From Purshia tridentata (Eukaryota > Streptophyta > Magnoliopsida > Rosales > Rosaceae): a stretch of DNA of 64,000 nt. Positions within the stretch are counted from its first letter, which is position 1; every line of letters starts with the position of its first letter. A model generated the notes under the pieces. It was not told the origin of the DNA. It was given only the letters and a program-made list of their open reading frames with translations, and made no database searches. This document shows, in pieces, positions 21,293 through 32,719 of the stretch. The stretch lies in contig QANT01008508.1 of the NCBI GenBank assembly GCA_003254885.1, forward strand, positions 1 through 64,000, read 5' to 3'. The position numbers were made by a program, and so were the translations under genes.

Positions 21293-21914
21293 TTATAGTT
21301 TCCTTCAGTTTTCCCAGGATATTTGATTGTATAAAAATAAACACGCGGATGCATGCTAACAATTTACTGAAGGCCATGGACCCAAAATTTTGAAAATCTC
21401 TAATCCAGTTATTAGGAATTTTTTTATTTATATCATTGTTAATTTGATGCCTCTACATCCAAAAGTGTCATATTCCTGCCATTTGATTGAGGCTTGAGCA
21501 ACCTAGATTTTGGGATGAAAATTGTTGAAAAATTACAGAACGATATTCAACATCATTAACATAAAAATGACTTCACAGCACATTTATGCTGGCTAGCCGA
21601 AAATATGAAATCAGTTTTTGCTTTTGGCAGTAGTTCCTTTTCCTTAAACTTCTTAAAGCACAACCATTACCTGTCTACATAACTCAACTGATAATGTTGT
21701 TGCACCAGAATATAATCTAGTCCTATTGAAACCTAAGTTGGGTTGTACATAAACAACGTTAAAGCGCTTGTTAAATTCATGTATGTATAACTGTGTTTAG
21801 CGAATGAAAGAAAAGGGAAAAAAGAGAAGAAAAAAAGAAAAAAACCTTGTGTATCTGCACTACACAACTCCTGTACTAAATGAAGCAATGCCATATTCCA
21901 CAGTAGTGATGGAC
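21293..21914. other. Convergent 3' regions; no gene seen
   Basis: About 620 bp between the stop codons of two convergent genes, probably mostly 3' untranslated sequence. Confidence 0.5.
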
Positions 21915-22574
21915 TTATGGTGTACCTGAAGCTTCAGCTCTAAGTCGATTGGTGTTGGTGGTGACATCTCCAGAATTTCTCAGAGGTGTTATCAGATCAG
22001 CAAGGATGACTTGAAGGGAAGAAACTCTTTCTTTGAGTTGAGCATTCTCCTGGAGGATCTGTTGATTGCCCTCTAATAGTTGGATAAGCTTCTCGGAGAG
22101 CTGACGATTTGTGGCATGGAGCTGGTCCACCTGATGCTGGAGCTGTTCAATCTGCTGCTTCTTACGCATTCGCGACCTTCGTGCAGATTCTCTGTTGGAT
22201 ATCATTCTCTTGAGCCTCCTTTCATAGTCAATGCTTTGCTTCCCTGCAGCCTCATCATAAGCAGTAGCGTCATTGCTAATGCTAAGTGAAGAGGTGTTTG
22301 GTGAGAAATCATGAATTGGAATGTGGATATGAGAAATGGGGAGAAACCTAGTGGGGAAAAGTGGGATTGAATCTGTATTTTGAGCTGGGTTTGGGTTTGG
22401 ATGGGATATTAGGGAGTGCTTCCCCACAACTTCAACTGCGTGCATATTTTGGGGACTTGAGAGGGGATGGGATTGTTTAGTACTGGTACTGTGAGAAAAC
22501 ATGGGGAGACGTTGAGTTGGGATAGCCTGATTAGGTAAGTAATGGGGTCCCTTTGGTTCAATATTTGGCTCCAT
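21915..22574 (-). CDS. bZIP transcription factor, group S-like
   Basis: A single-exon gene for 219 aa. Residues 1-100 are rich in Pro, His, Ser and Asn and have no domain I recognise. The basic region at about 118-140 contains NRESARRSR, with the invariant N127 and R135 in N-x7-R spacing. The zipper starts ten residues later at L145 and continues at L152, L159, L166, I173, L180, L187 and L194, eight heptads in all. A long zipper and no intron are typical of plant group S bZIPs, which bind ACGT-core DNA as dimers, often with group C partners. I could not assign a single Arabidopsis counterpart. No upstream peptide frame of the sucrose-control type was looked for in detail. Confidence 0.88.
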   Translation of the reverse strand: MEPNIEPKGPHYLPNQAIPTQRLPMFSHSTSTKQSHPLSSPQNMHAVEVVGKHSLISHPNPNPAQNTDSIPLFPTRFLPISHIHIPIHDFSPNTSSLSISNDATAYDEAAGKQSIDYERRLKRMISNRESARRSRMRKKQQIEQLQHQVDQLHATNRQLSEKLIQLLEGNQQILQENAQLKERVSSLQVILADLITPLRNSGDVTTNTNRLRAEASGTP

Positions 22575-22674
22575 TGAAGAACATTTAGGTGACTATGAGA
22601 TTAGGGGGAGAGAAATTTTAGAAGGGGTTTTAGAGGAAGAAACCACAGTGATTTTTTAAGGGAGCTTCTAGCAA

Positions 22675-22684
22675 CTATATATAG
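22675..22684 (-). promoter_or_regulatory. TATA box of the bZIP gene
   Basis: CTATATATAG, about 100 bp upstream of the ATG; transcription would begin near 22645. Confidence 0.55.
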
Positions 22685-25414
22685 ATTTCTTGACATTCAC
22701 GCATTAAGAAATTTTACTTCAAATGAAGTTTATGAGATGGGGGTAGGGAGGGAGATTAATTGATGCAAAGACGCAAGGATATGAGCTTCTTGCTTAACTT
22801 TTTGTCTTCACATTAAGATCAACGTCAACATTTGAAGGCAATACCTGCAGATATGCTATTTTCAGGAAATATATGCGTGTAAATTATGAATCAATTTAGG
22901 GTTGGTGATAGCATTGATTTTCATATATGGATGTTTTGCATTACTTACTTGGAACGTCTCTCACCAGTAATGTGCTTAACAGAGAAATTAGAATTTGCCA
23001 TAAACGTTAGGAAGAGCTACTTCTTCATAAAGATAAGTGACCTCATGGAATGGACAGGTACAGGTTAATCTTTCAACCGAAAGGTTTCAAGCTTTGAGTT
23101 AATGGGTCATAAGTGAGAAATACCAATAATTTTGATTGAGAAAATCATACATAAGTTTGACTTAATGAACCAATTGATCTAAATATCTCTTCCTTGACAT
23201 TCAAGGATGCAAAATCTTTGTCATTAAAGAGCCCTATGTGCAAGATCAGTCTAGTTTTTGGGACAAAGGAAATTGAAAAATGAATCCTTCATGAGCCCCT
23301 AAACTAGTGCATGATGTTATAAATTAATAAGAAACAAAACAAACTTGCAAATCATGGGCTTTTGGCCATCATCACTTGGCTTCTTTTGCTATAATTGTTG
23401 CATAAACACCAACTTCTATTTTATTTTGTAGTTGAAAAATTTAATAAATACTTTGAGACTTTCTTGCGTACTTATTGCAATCTGTTGACTGTCATTAACA
23501 TCTGCTCAAGCCTCAATGTACATAATAAGCACCAACTGCTGTGCTTTAATGCTTTTACCAAAATTTCTTCACAGAAATACGATATAGAAGGAACTGTTTA
23601 ACTTTATCGATCTTCTAGTGATAACCCATGTTGATCAGTAAGTGTATTTTAGGATTGAATTTCTTATTAAGGCATTGACAGTGACACAAATGAAGAAGAT
23701 GGTGGTGTGGGGTTTGCAAATATTGAATTAAACCCAATACTTGTATCAAGAGAGTAGCTGTGACTATACGCGTTAATTAACAGCGACTTCCCCTAACATA
23801 TCGGTGTGGACTAAATGACTAATATTAATATTCTTTATATTCATTGCCAAAAGAGGCCTTGAATAAAATGAGTCTCAAACAGCTTTTTTTTCTCTTTTAA
23901 GTCATTTTGATTATATATATCCTATATTTGATCTTAAATGATAATATGATGCTGCCAGTATGCCCTTTTTATGTGTTTTTGATAAGTAGAAACAAATTTT
24001 CAACCCAAAGTAATGCAGCTTGGTTCATGAGGAACACTAACTTAAAAAGCAAACCACCCAGAAAACCAGAAGAGTTGGGAAGAAATATTACTAATAAACT
24101 TTACATGAGAGAGAGAGAGAGAGAGAGTGTGTGCAGGGTAGTCTGTAAATTCTGCACTTAGCAGCTGACCCTGCTAAGTGCTAACTCAGATGCTTATTAT
24201 ATCACTTTTCATGTAGAACATAAGACCCCAAGAAAATAACCATCATATCCAATACACTGTATGCCAAGCATTTAGAAGAATAACTGCAATCCAACGACAT
24301 ATGCTTCCATATGAACCATATGCATAACCATATTTCCTTCTTTGTTCCTATAAATCAAATTAAATTCTCTGGAGTTGCAGTCTACTAGAAGATTTTCTCA
24401 TAAGTATATAAAGGCATCAAGGTGGCGTAAATGGAGAAATTTGCTTTCAATAATGAGTCCATTTAATGCAATGATCATTTTCTATCAATAGAAATAAGTA
24501 TAAAATATTACAAATAGGTACCCTGAGATTGAGAAACTTGTGAGAAGTTATCTTTCTTTGATTTTCACTAACAATTTTTCCATAACTACCAAAAGAATAC
24601 GCCTATGTGGACAAGTTTACAAGGATGGTTGGGAAAAAAAAACAATCATAAACCTTGTTATGGCTCTGTATTACTGTATATTGTTATACAAGAAATTTTT
24701 GGTAGAGCATGGAGTCAGTTAAAAGTTACCCATTACAAAGTTGATTTCAATGTTAGGTATAGCTGATCACTAACTTTGCTTCAATTCGTAAAACGCGCAT
24801 GCTTTACTCTTTTTCTCTAATGTCTCCCATAATAAAATTCTCTTGCATAATGATGGCATTCTTTTGGGTTTTTCTTATAACGAGGAATAAGTGAATCTTC
24901 GAACATAAATTTTTCATTGAGGTTTTTTGAATTGTTAGTTGATTTTATTTGGCTGTTTTGTTTGTTTTGTTTTTGGTGGTTCACCTTCAAACAATGCACA
25001 AACCAATCCAGATAGGCCTTCAAAATTCTCAAGGTAAAAAGTTTATAACATGAATAAAGTATGAGCCTTTCGACGAATCAAAAATAAACCAAGCCTAGAG
25101 AATATGAATAAAGACCTTGGGATCGAGTAATCGCCATATTATTACATTATATGCTTGATCATTATAAGGAATCGTCTTCCAACAAAAAACAAGCAAAACA
25201 AATGTAAAAATGATAAAATAATATAATAAACACGATGTCCACAAAAATTAATTTTGCCATTACTTTTTTATACTCCCATCAAAACAAACAAAGCACCCAA
25301 TCATATTATCCCCACAAAGAAAGCTAAACTCTTTAAACCAAAAGGAGATGTAAACTCTTCACCACAGCAGTATCTACATTTTCAAAATCCTAATGCTGAA
25401 GAAAGCTTTCAAAA
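22685..25414. other. 2.7-kb intergenic region; no gene seen
   Basis: Contains a GA microsatellite at 24107-24127 and otherwise ordinary AT-rich DNA. The short open frames here lack coding character. The last 50-100 bp are likely the 3' untranslated part of the RING gene. Confidence 0.45.
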
Positions 25415-26845
25415 TCATATCTGACCGTAATTTAGGGCACGAGCAGGCCTCTGGGTCCTCCTACGCTCATAAGTAGCATCATCGGTAGGCAATTCATATC
25501 GACAAACGGGACATGTATTCCTAATACGCAGCCACGGTACAATACAATCACCATGGTACCTATGAGCACAAGGCAACTGCTTTGCTTGTTCCCCAGAATT
25601 CATATCATCCTTACAAACAGCACAAAGTGCATTACTGTTCTCCACATCCTCCTGAGTCAAAACCACTGAGGGAAGATTTTCAACAACAGAGTTGGCAGCC
25701 GGAGGCCGGCCTGTTAATGCATTTTCATTCTCAGAAAATTGCCCAAACAACATATCATATTCTGCAGTGTAGATATAATCATCATGATCACCGGTGTAAG
25801 GTTCAGCATCCGGGTTTGTCTCCCAATTATTTGCATTCAACAAGACTTCCCATTCCAAATTCCCCAAACCTTCAACTCTCTCCACACTCACTTCCTCTTC
25901 AGGCGCAATTACTGGTGAAACCGAAACCGAGACGGAACCTGATTCCTCATTATCAGGAACAATAAACATGCTGAAGACCTCTCTATCATCAACGCGGCTG
26001 TCAACTTCTTCCCACTCGAAATCCTCATTATTTTCCCTGTGGTCTTCCAAATGAAGCGAATCCCAACAAAGGGGGATGCTTGTGTCATCTTCATTATCAT
26101 CATGGACATGACTCCCACCATACTCATCCACAGAATGCAAATCAATCCCAATAACCCCATTGTCATCCTCGTCGGAATCGGAGGCAAACCCAACAAGCCG
26201 AACGCAATTCTCAAATGGATCAACATTAACCCTACTTATGTTGGAGGCTGCTGCCTCACCAGATTCAGACCCAGAAACCCTCCTTCCCACAAAGAAATCA
26301 TCCTCGTCCGGATCATCAACACCATCCCCATCGAAACAATGCCTAAAATCTAACCCTGAGCCTAGCCCTAAACTTAAATCGAGGTCCAAACCGTCCATAC
26401 CCACATCGCAATTTCCCTCAATAACACCAAAACTGGAATCGTTAAGAGCTTCAGAAACCAAAACGGAACGAGCCATTACCTGAGACTGCTCGACGCGTTG
26501 TTGGAAGAGGTCCATAACGAAATTGACCTGGTTCTCGCGGTCCAACAAGTCGGTGGCGTTGGAGATGCAATTGGGGTCGGAGTCGGAGACGCCGTCGTCG
26601 TTCTGCATAACGTCGATGGTGGACTGGTATTGGAAGAAGAGGTCATCGCAGTCTTCCACGTCTTCCTCGTCTTCGTGGACGGTGACGATGTGGGCGCGGA
26701 GAGATCGATCCGAGGGTGGGAATTCGGGATCGGAGGAGTAGAGGTCGAAGTCGTGGTGGGCCCAGTAGGGGAGGGTATCGAAGGTTAGGGTTTGGTGAGG
26801 ATCATCGTCTGCGTCGTGGAGGTGAAGGAAGGTGACCTCCGCCAT
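25415..26845 (-). CDS. RING-H2 E3 ubiquitin ligase, acidic, CIP8/At5g08139-like
   Basis: A single-exon gene for 476 aa. Residues 1-380 are strongly acidic with long Asp/Glu runs and are probably disordered. The C-terminal RING-H2 finger has all eight ligands: C408, C411, C426, H428, H431, C434, C445 and C448. The preceding NLPSVVLTQEDVE and the phrase YDMLFGQFSENENALTGRP are typical of the plant CIP8-like RING subgroup. Such proteins join an E2 enzyme to substrates for ubiquitin transfer. Unusual here is LDLDLSLGLG at 153-162, which fits the EAR pattern LxLxL used by transcriptional repressors to recruit TOPLESS. That could give the ligase a nuclear role, but the motif sits in low-complexity sequence and may be chance. 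Confidence 0.88.
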   Translation of the reverse strand: MAEVTFLHLHDADDDPHQTLTFDTLPYWAHHDFDLYSSDPEFPPSDRSLRAHIVTVHEDEEDVEDCDDLFFQYQSTIDVMQNDDGVSDSDPNCISNATDLLDRENQVNFVMDLFQQRVEQSQVMARSVLVSEALNDSSFGVIEGNCDVGMDGLDLDLSLGLGSGLDFRHCFDGDGVDDPDEDDFFVGRRVSGSESGEAAASNISRVNVDPFENCVRLVGFASDSDEDDNGVIGIDLHSVDEYGGSHVHDDNEDDTSIPLCWDSLHLEDHRENNEDFEWEEVDSRVDDREVFSMFIVPDNEESGSVSVSVSPVIAPEEEVSVERVEGLGNLEWEVLLNANNWETNPDAEPYTGDHDDYIYTAEYDMLFGQFSENENALTGRPPAANSVVENLPSVVLTQEDVENSNALCAVCKDDMNSGEQAKQLPCAHRYHGDCIVPWLRIRNTCPVCRYELPTDDATYERRRTQRPARALNYGQI

Positions 26846-27658
26846 TGATGTAAAGAAACTTCTTCGGTTTTGGTTTTCAGGCGGTGTGGTGTGAATGTGA
26901 TGCGATTGCGAGCAATTTTGAGGATTTCATGTCAAGTTTTTAACATACCAAGGAGGAAATGACGGAACTACCCCTCGTATTTTGGAGTATAGACTTGTGT
27001 GGTTTGGTTGGTGGATTTTGTGTTCTCACGTTTTTCGTGTTCCCGAACGAGAGGGAGAGGGGTTTGGCTGTTTGTCACTCCCTCACTCTCTCATTTAATT
27101 TAACCTCTAATATTAACTAATAACAATAATATAATTGTATTAAGCTCATCAAATTTGTTTTTATTCAATAAATTGTTTATCAAATGAGATTACATCAGAT
27201 GATGTAACGATGTTTGCTCAACTTTGTTGATGTAATAATTTCAGTTACAATTCTAATTTTTCCATTTTGTGAAAGATAATTACCAAAAACAGCCAAAAGA
27301 GTCCTATGGAGCACCTTCTCAAAGTGAAAAAGAGAATAAAGCTATACACAATCCTCACAAGCAATTAATAATATGATTGCTTATTACAATGAAATAGCCA
27401 TCTATTGACAAGCTTGGTGTTTACATGACTAGTATGGCACACCTATTCCATGTTCTTTCAGTGCCTCATTAGCGTACATCTTACCCTTTGTTGCATACAC
27501 GATACATGTGACTCCTAGAAAGAAAAAAAAGGAAAATAGAATTGAGAACAAATCCTTGTCTGAGATGCATCACTTGAATGTTAATCTCAGATGGTATATC
27601 CCATATTATCTCTAAGCTATGCTCTCAATCTTCTTCTTGTTACTGAAATCGGAGGACC
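26846..27658. other. RING gene promoter and CTF4 3' region
   Basis: About 800 bp. The right part (27290-27658) is likely 3' untranslated sequence of the next gene. No gene or repeat is recognised. Confidence 0.4.
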
Positions 27659-30600
27659 TTACTTGATTACTGTCTTTAAGAATGGATTAGATGGGCGTTG
27701 AGCAGGCTTCACTTTTTCTTGATTGTTTGATGATTGTACCTGAGACACTTCACCTACCTTCATGTCTCCTGCTGCATTATTTACCTTTGCAGCATTTTTC
27801 GCCTCTGTTGTCTTTACCTTCCCAATATCATCCACCATTGCAGTTTTCTCTTCTTTTGTTTTCTCTGTTCCAGCTTTAGCTTCTTGTGGTTTGGCTTTCT
27901 TCGTAAATAGAGCCGACAATTTTGGTGATGATATTGGAATATCGTTCCCTGACAAGAACCTACTTTTCTCGGTAGAATTAATTGTCCTGCTCACTGCAAT
28001 ATCATCTGTGATGGATGATGCATTGCTGTTTGACTTAGGAAAAGTGGTTTCCAAGGTTTCTTTACTTTCATTGAGCAACCTTTCCTGTTAGAAGTTATAA
28101 GAGAATAAGAAACTGCAGGATGAATTTGGAAACAGACTGGTTTCCATTTTGGCTCACTCTAGTGGAGAGGATGCAGGCTAGTAGTTGAATGTTGAAAGCT
28201 TACCTCCAATATGCTATTGAACCTTTCAGCCAAGTTAGGGAGCTTCAGAGCAGTAACAAGCTTAATTGCACCCCTAACTGATTTTTCCAGGGACAGAAGC
28301 TTCACAAGTTCAGTAGCCCTCACAAGCTTATCTCCTGAAATAGCCACCAGAAGCAAGTGTCGCAACTTATAATATTTTTCATTTCATTGGAATCAAGATT
28401 ATAAGGCCGGAAGAGGCTAGATGTTATATAAATTGTAAAAGACTCACCATTGCAGCAGGATCCAATAAGCCTCAAGATACACCTATCTTGAGCTGCTTCC
28501 GTATTGAAAGCTTCATCATCAAATGAAGTGGTGTCCAAACCAGCACTAGCCATTTCTTCTATATGCTTTTGCATCTGCAAGTTACATACATTTGATCACT
28601 CCACTACCTCAGCCATTAAACAGCAGTACGAATAACAGGCAAAAATCAGGTAGTTCTTTTCTCAAACAAACAAGCTAACAAAAAAAATGTTCTATCAGGC
28701 AAGCCTGGTAGAACATAAAGGCTATGTGGTCAGGAGGGAGGAAAGAACAGACCTGTATTAGACGCATGTTGTTTAGTATAAATTCATTTTCAAGGGATTC
28801 TGCTCCTAGATCAGAAGATGCCAGTGGGACTGAAAGATTTAGCAGAGTGAGGACTGGTTTGGGCATCACCTGAAAAAGAGAATTGTCAAGATATGTTTTA
28901 TAAAGGCAAAATTAGAGAGGAAGGAGGTGGTGACTGGTGAGTTATCCGTACCTGCGGGTATAAGTCAGGACTTTTGCAAACTATACAAAACAATTTGTTA
29001 GTATTCAACCCAACCACCCAATAGCTTTCATCTGACTTCTTCTCTTTACTAGCACTGCATCACAGATATTTATTATGGATCAAGTGACAGAATCCAGTGC
29101 TGCATTAGGAGATTTTTATTTAGAGAAACATTCCATATGTATTCTTTAGTAGAAGAATCTTGAACCTGAAGAGTGGGAGCCAATTGCCACCATATTGGCT
29201 TGTAAAAACTCTCAGCACACCCTACCAAATAAATAAGTAGATTCATATCCAATTTCAAAAGCAGTATTTTAGTCATAGTGATGGCATAACTTTAAAATAG
29301 AGTGAAAATACCTTTGAATCGTAGGAGCTCAGTTGCCCTTCTTCACCAAAACCAAACCATGTAAGATATGAACCAGGAGTCAAAGGCAGACGTCCTCTGA
29401 GAGACTGGGTCCCATTAGTTATATTAAGTACTCTAAATTCAAGCATCTGCATGATTCAGAAGAAAAAAAAAATTCATTTCACCATAGAAAATAGTATGAG
29501 ATAACAGGTGCAAACCATTAACCAGTGCAAATCTTCCTACTGGAATGAGTGGCTGCCGGCTCTTTAGCAAGAGTATCAAACATGCACTTCTGGACTTACA
29601 GTGTTGGGATTTTATAAATCAACATTTCTTACATCAAACAAGGTGAATTGGGTAAAACCCTGGTCAGCACTCTAATATAATATGGTTAATCACTTGAAAG
29701 TCAGACCTGCTCATTTGAGGGAAGACAATCAGAAGAATGAGTGACAATCGCAAGCTCATCCTTGAAGCCTGATGCAGTAACCACAGGTCCATCAAGGGAG
29801 AGAACATGTCTCTGCAATGAAAAGCATTCAGAAAAACAGACATGTCAATAAAATAAACTCACTATCATCAAATGATATTATTGTTCTGAAAAATGCAATA
29901 ACAAAATTTAATACATATAAGTTTCAAATGTGTCACCAGAGGCCAAGTCTAGCTTAAAATATCAAATATCTCAAGGTTCTTCTGTCCATTAGTCTTTCAA
30001 GTTAGAAGAATAACACTGAAATTTCCACTTCTCCCTTACTACTTTTCTACTTCCATCAAATATCCCTTCTCGTCACTCATCTAACCTGCAGATCCAAACT
30101 TACTAGTTTTTCTCATGGGTACCATTCTTGCCCTTAATCATTCCAACAATTCCTGACCCATTTACATTATATATATGAGATATCTTTGTTGAAGCAACTC
30201 CCGGTGTACATTTTATTAATTTTGTAGAAAGACCCATTTAGAAGTCAGCATGAGACAAGCACATAAATGAGATAGGAATGAAGAAATTAACAATTTTATT
30301 CCCCAAAAGAAGTCAATTAGCCATGGACAAAACATGATTAAAACTACATCAACAAACCTGCAAACCACCGTCGGTGAAGATGCGGAGGAAGTTAAGACTC
30401 GTAATTGCTGCCACCCAAGCTGTACCAAGTGCCACAACCTTAACTTCTTCCCCTTCCAATCGCATAGACCACTGGGTTCGCATCACATATCAAAAGTTAG
30501 TTTATACTAAAATTCTTATATTCATCATCAATAGGCAGTTAACATTTTCAGAGGCCACATGCACGTCTAAATTACCACACCAGACCATAGCATGACTACG

Positions 30601-32532
30601 TAACTTTTTGAAAAATCAAGATCGCACCTCACTATTATTTGCCCAGCTACTAAATGGGCGATACATGAGAGTACTCATGTTTTTTCCACCCTTGCAGGGA
30701 TTTGCAAAAACACTTCCATTCTCATTTAATGAAGCCATTGTAAAACCAAAATGATCGTTCATTGATGGAACTCTTGGACCTCGGCTTGTATCATGAAAAT
30801 CTATCTGCATCCCAGACACTGAAATATCAGTATCATAAAGCAATCCTAGCTAACGGAAATTCTAAATTAATGCCACCATGTGGAGGGATAGAGTAGTAAA
30901 CTTAAGGTATAGGTTACCTCAATATGGGAGTACCCATCGTGTTCAATTGTAGTAATAGCTCCAAGCATGTTGTAGCACAAAAAGTGCCTTTTTCCCGGCT
31001 GCACAGGAGTCGCACCTGGCTGGAATGCCACCTGCATTTTTGTTCTAGCAGATGCCATTTTGCTGCTTAGTCCCTCATTCCCATCATTAATCCTTTCGCT
31101 GTGTTTACGTGCCTTTTTAATGGATTCAACTTTGGGCAGCAAGCTGAAGTCATCAATACCTTCATCATCTAATTCTTCCTCGTATGCAGACTTCTTGCGT
31201 AGTCTTTTCCTGCTAGGTGGTTCAGACTCCCCATCGCTGTCTTCACCAAGATCACTTAAACTACCAGAAGGACTAAGCTCCTGATCCTCATCTTCGTCAA
31301 AATAAAGCAGACCATTGCTGGTCTTAGATTGTAGATTTGGAACATCTTCAGTAGGAGATTTCATTGATGAAGGAGCCACAGACTCCCACACACCATACTT
31401 TCCCATACAATCAATAACAGCCAGTGCATTGCCAATTGGCTTCCACGCCAAGCAACATATTCTCTCGTCAAATTTATGCCTGTCAATGTCCTGCTTCCGA
31501 TCAACATCCCAGATGAGAACCTGCCTATCCAAACCAGAAGTAGCCATGTATTTTCCGTTAGGTGACCAAGCCAAGAAACAAATGGGCTGTGTATGGTCAC
31601 CTCTCAATGAAAACAGCTTTTCGGCTGTGTCTCGATCATAAACCACCACGTCGTTTCTCAACCCCGGAACAGCTAGCTTCTCTCCATCGGGACTCCAGCT
31701 AAGTACATTCATGATGGAAAGGTCTAAACCAGAATTGGGAGCTATGCCTTTAAGGATATGCACTGTTGTTCCAGATTGGAGTTCCCAATATATCACAGTC
31801 CCAGTTGAATCAATAGACGCCAAGTATTCGCCAACAGGGTCAAAGCCTAAGCCAGTTACAGGTCCTTTGTGTCCTTTGAGAACCCTTGAAATTGAACCAT
31901 CAACTGTGTTAATAAGTTTAATGCCCTCATCATCACCAGCAGCAGCCAACAGTGTCCCTGATTTATTAAACGCAAGGGTCCGTATTGGCAGCGTAAATCT
32001 GGTAATATTAGTCTGGAACTCTCCACCTAACAAAGTTGAATTACAAAAATTCGAACTGAAAGATGATTATTACCCCAATAACTCCATTTAATTCCAAAAT
32101 TTCACACATGGCATTGAATCTACCAAATCTAATCTCACAAAAATTAATTATAAAAATCAAACACAACAAAACCCAATTTCTACAGAAGCCCAGAAGAAAA
32201 ACGAAAATGAAAAGAAATGGAAGGAATAGAAGATAATAACCGGGAAACTTGTAGAGCTTGACGGAGTGGTCGAGGGAGCCAGAGGCGAGGCAGGTGGAGT
32301 TGGGGCTGAGAGCGAGGGCGGTGACACCGTCGCGGTGGTGGCGGAGGAGCTTGGGAGCGCAGGAAGGAAGGAGAGAGTCGTGGACGCAGATGTTGGGGTC
32401 AGAGGAGGAGGCCGTGACCAGGTGGAAGGCTTGCTGGTCCCACAGGACGGAGCAGAACGAGGGACGCCCGCTGCTGCTGCTTCCAATTGTGGGCTTGTGG
32501 ACCTCTCGGAGCTTCACCGATCTCACCTTCAT
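27659..32532 (-). CDS. EOL1: Replication factor CTF4/AND-1 (WDHD1), EOL1
   Basis: Twelve coding exons join in phase: 32241-32532, 30918-32026, 30628-30804, 30358-30471, 29707-29811, 29312-29446, 29166-29221, 28952-29054, 28753-28869, 28448-28574, 28204-28334 and 27659-28084. They give 963 aa, near the Arabidopsis EOL1 length. I started at MKVRSVKL; an in-frame ATG 24 codons upstream is not family-like. The N-terminal WD40 propeller (about 10-320) is followed by an acidic linker with PPSRKRLRKKS, a likely nuclear signal, and then the SepB domain (about 450-720; PRVPSMNDHFGFTMASLNE, TLMYRPFSSW). A helical segment and a Lys/Glu-rich tail ending RPSNPFLKTVIK follow. There is no HMG box, as expected in plants. 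In other eukaryotes the trimer ties CMG helicase to polymerase alpha; in Arabidopsis EOL1 supports inheritance of Polycomb marks. Two E2F-like sites lie upstream. Confidence 0.93.
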
Positions 32533-32686
32533 GGTGCTGCTGCGGCGGCTCTCGGGAGCTTTCGGGGTTGGGTTGAGTTGGGTTTGATTTGATGTCCTTC
32601 CCAATTTCCTTCTTGTTTTGTATATTTTCTTTTAGATTTTTATTATGGGAGAAACCAATTAAGAGAGAAAGTCACTCTGTATGGTC

Positions 32687-32719
32687 TTGGCGGGAAAATG
32701 GTGGTTTGGATTTGGCGCG
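32687..32719. promoter_or_regulatory. Pair of E2F-like sites in the CTF4 promoter
   Basis: TTGGCGGGAAAA at 32687-32698 is a perfect core for E2F/DP (TTTCCCGC on the minus strand). TTTGGCGCG at 32711-32719 is a second E2F-type site. They lie about 155-190 bp before the ATG. E2F sites are common in genes expressed in S phase, which fits the product. Confidence 0.6.

Noticed and set aside
26498-26788. Plus-strand open frames opposite the RING gene
   Set aside because: They are shadows of the acidic coding sequence of the minus-strand gene; low-complexity Val/Glu text with no start context.
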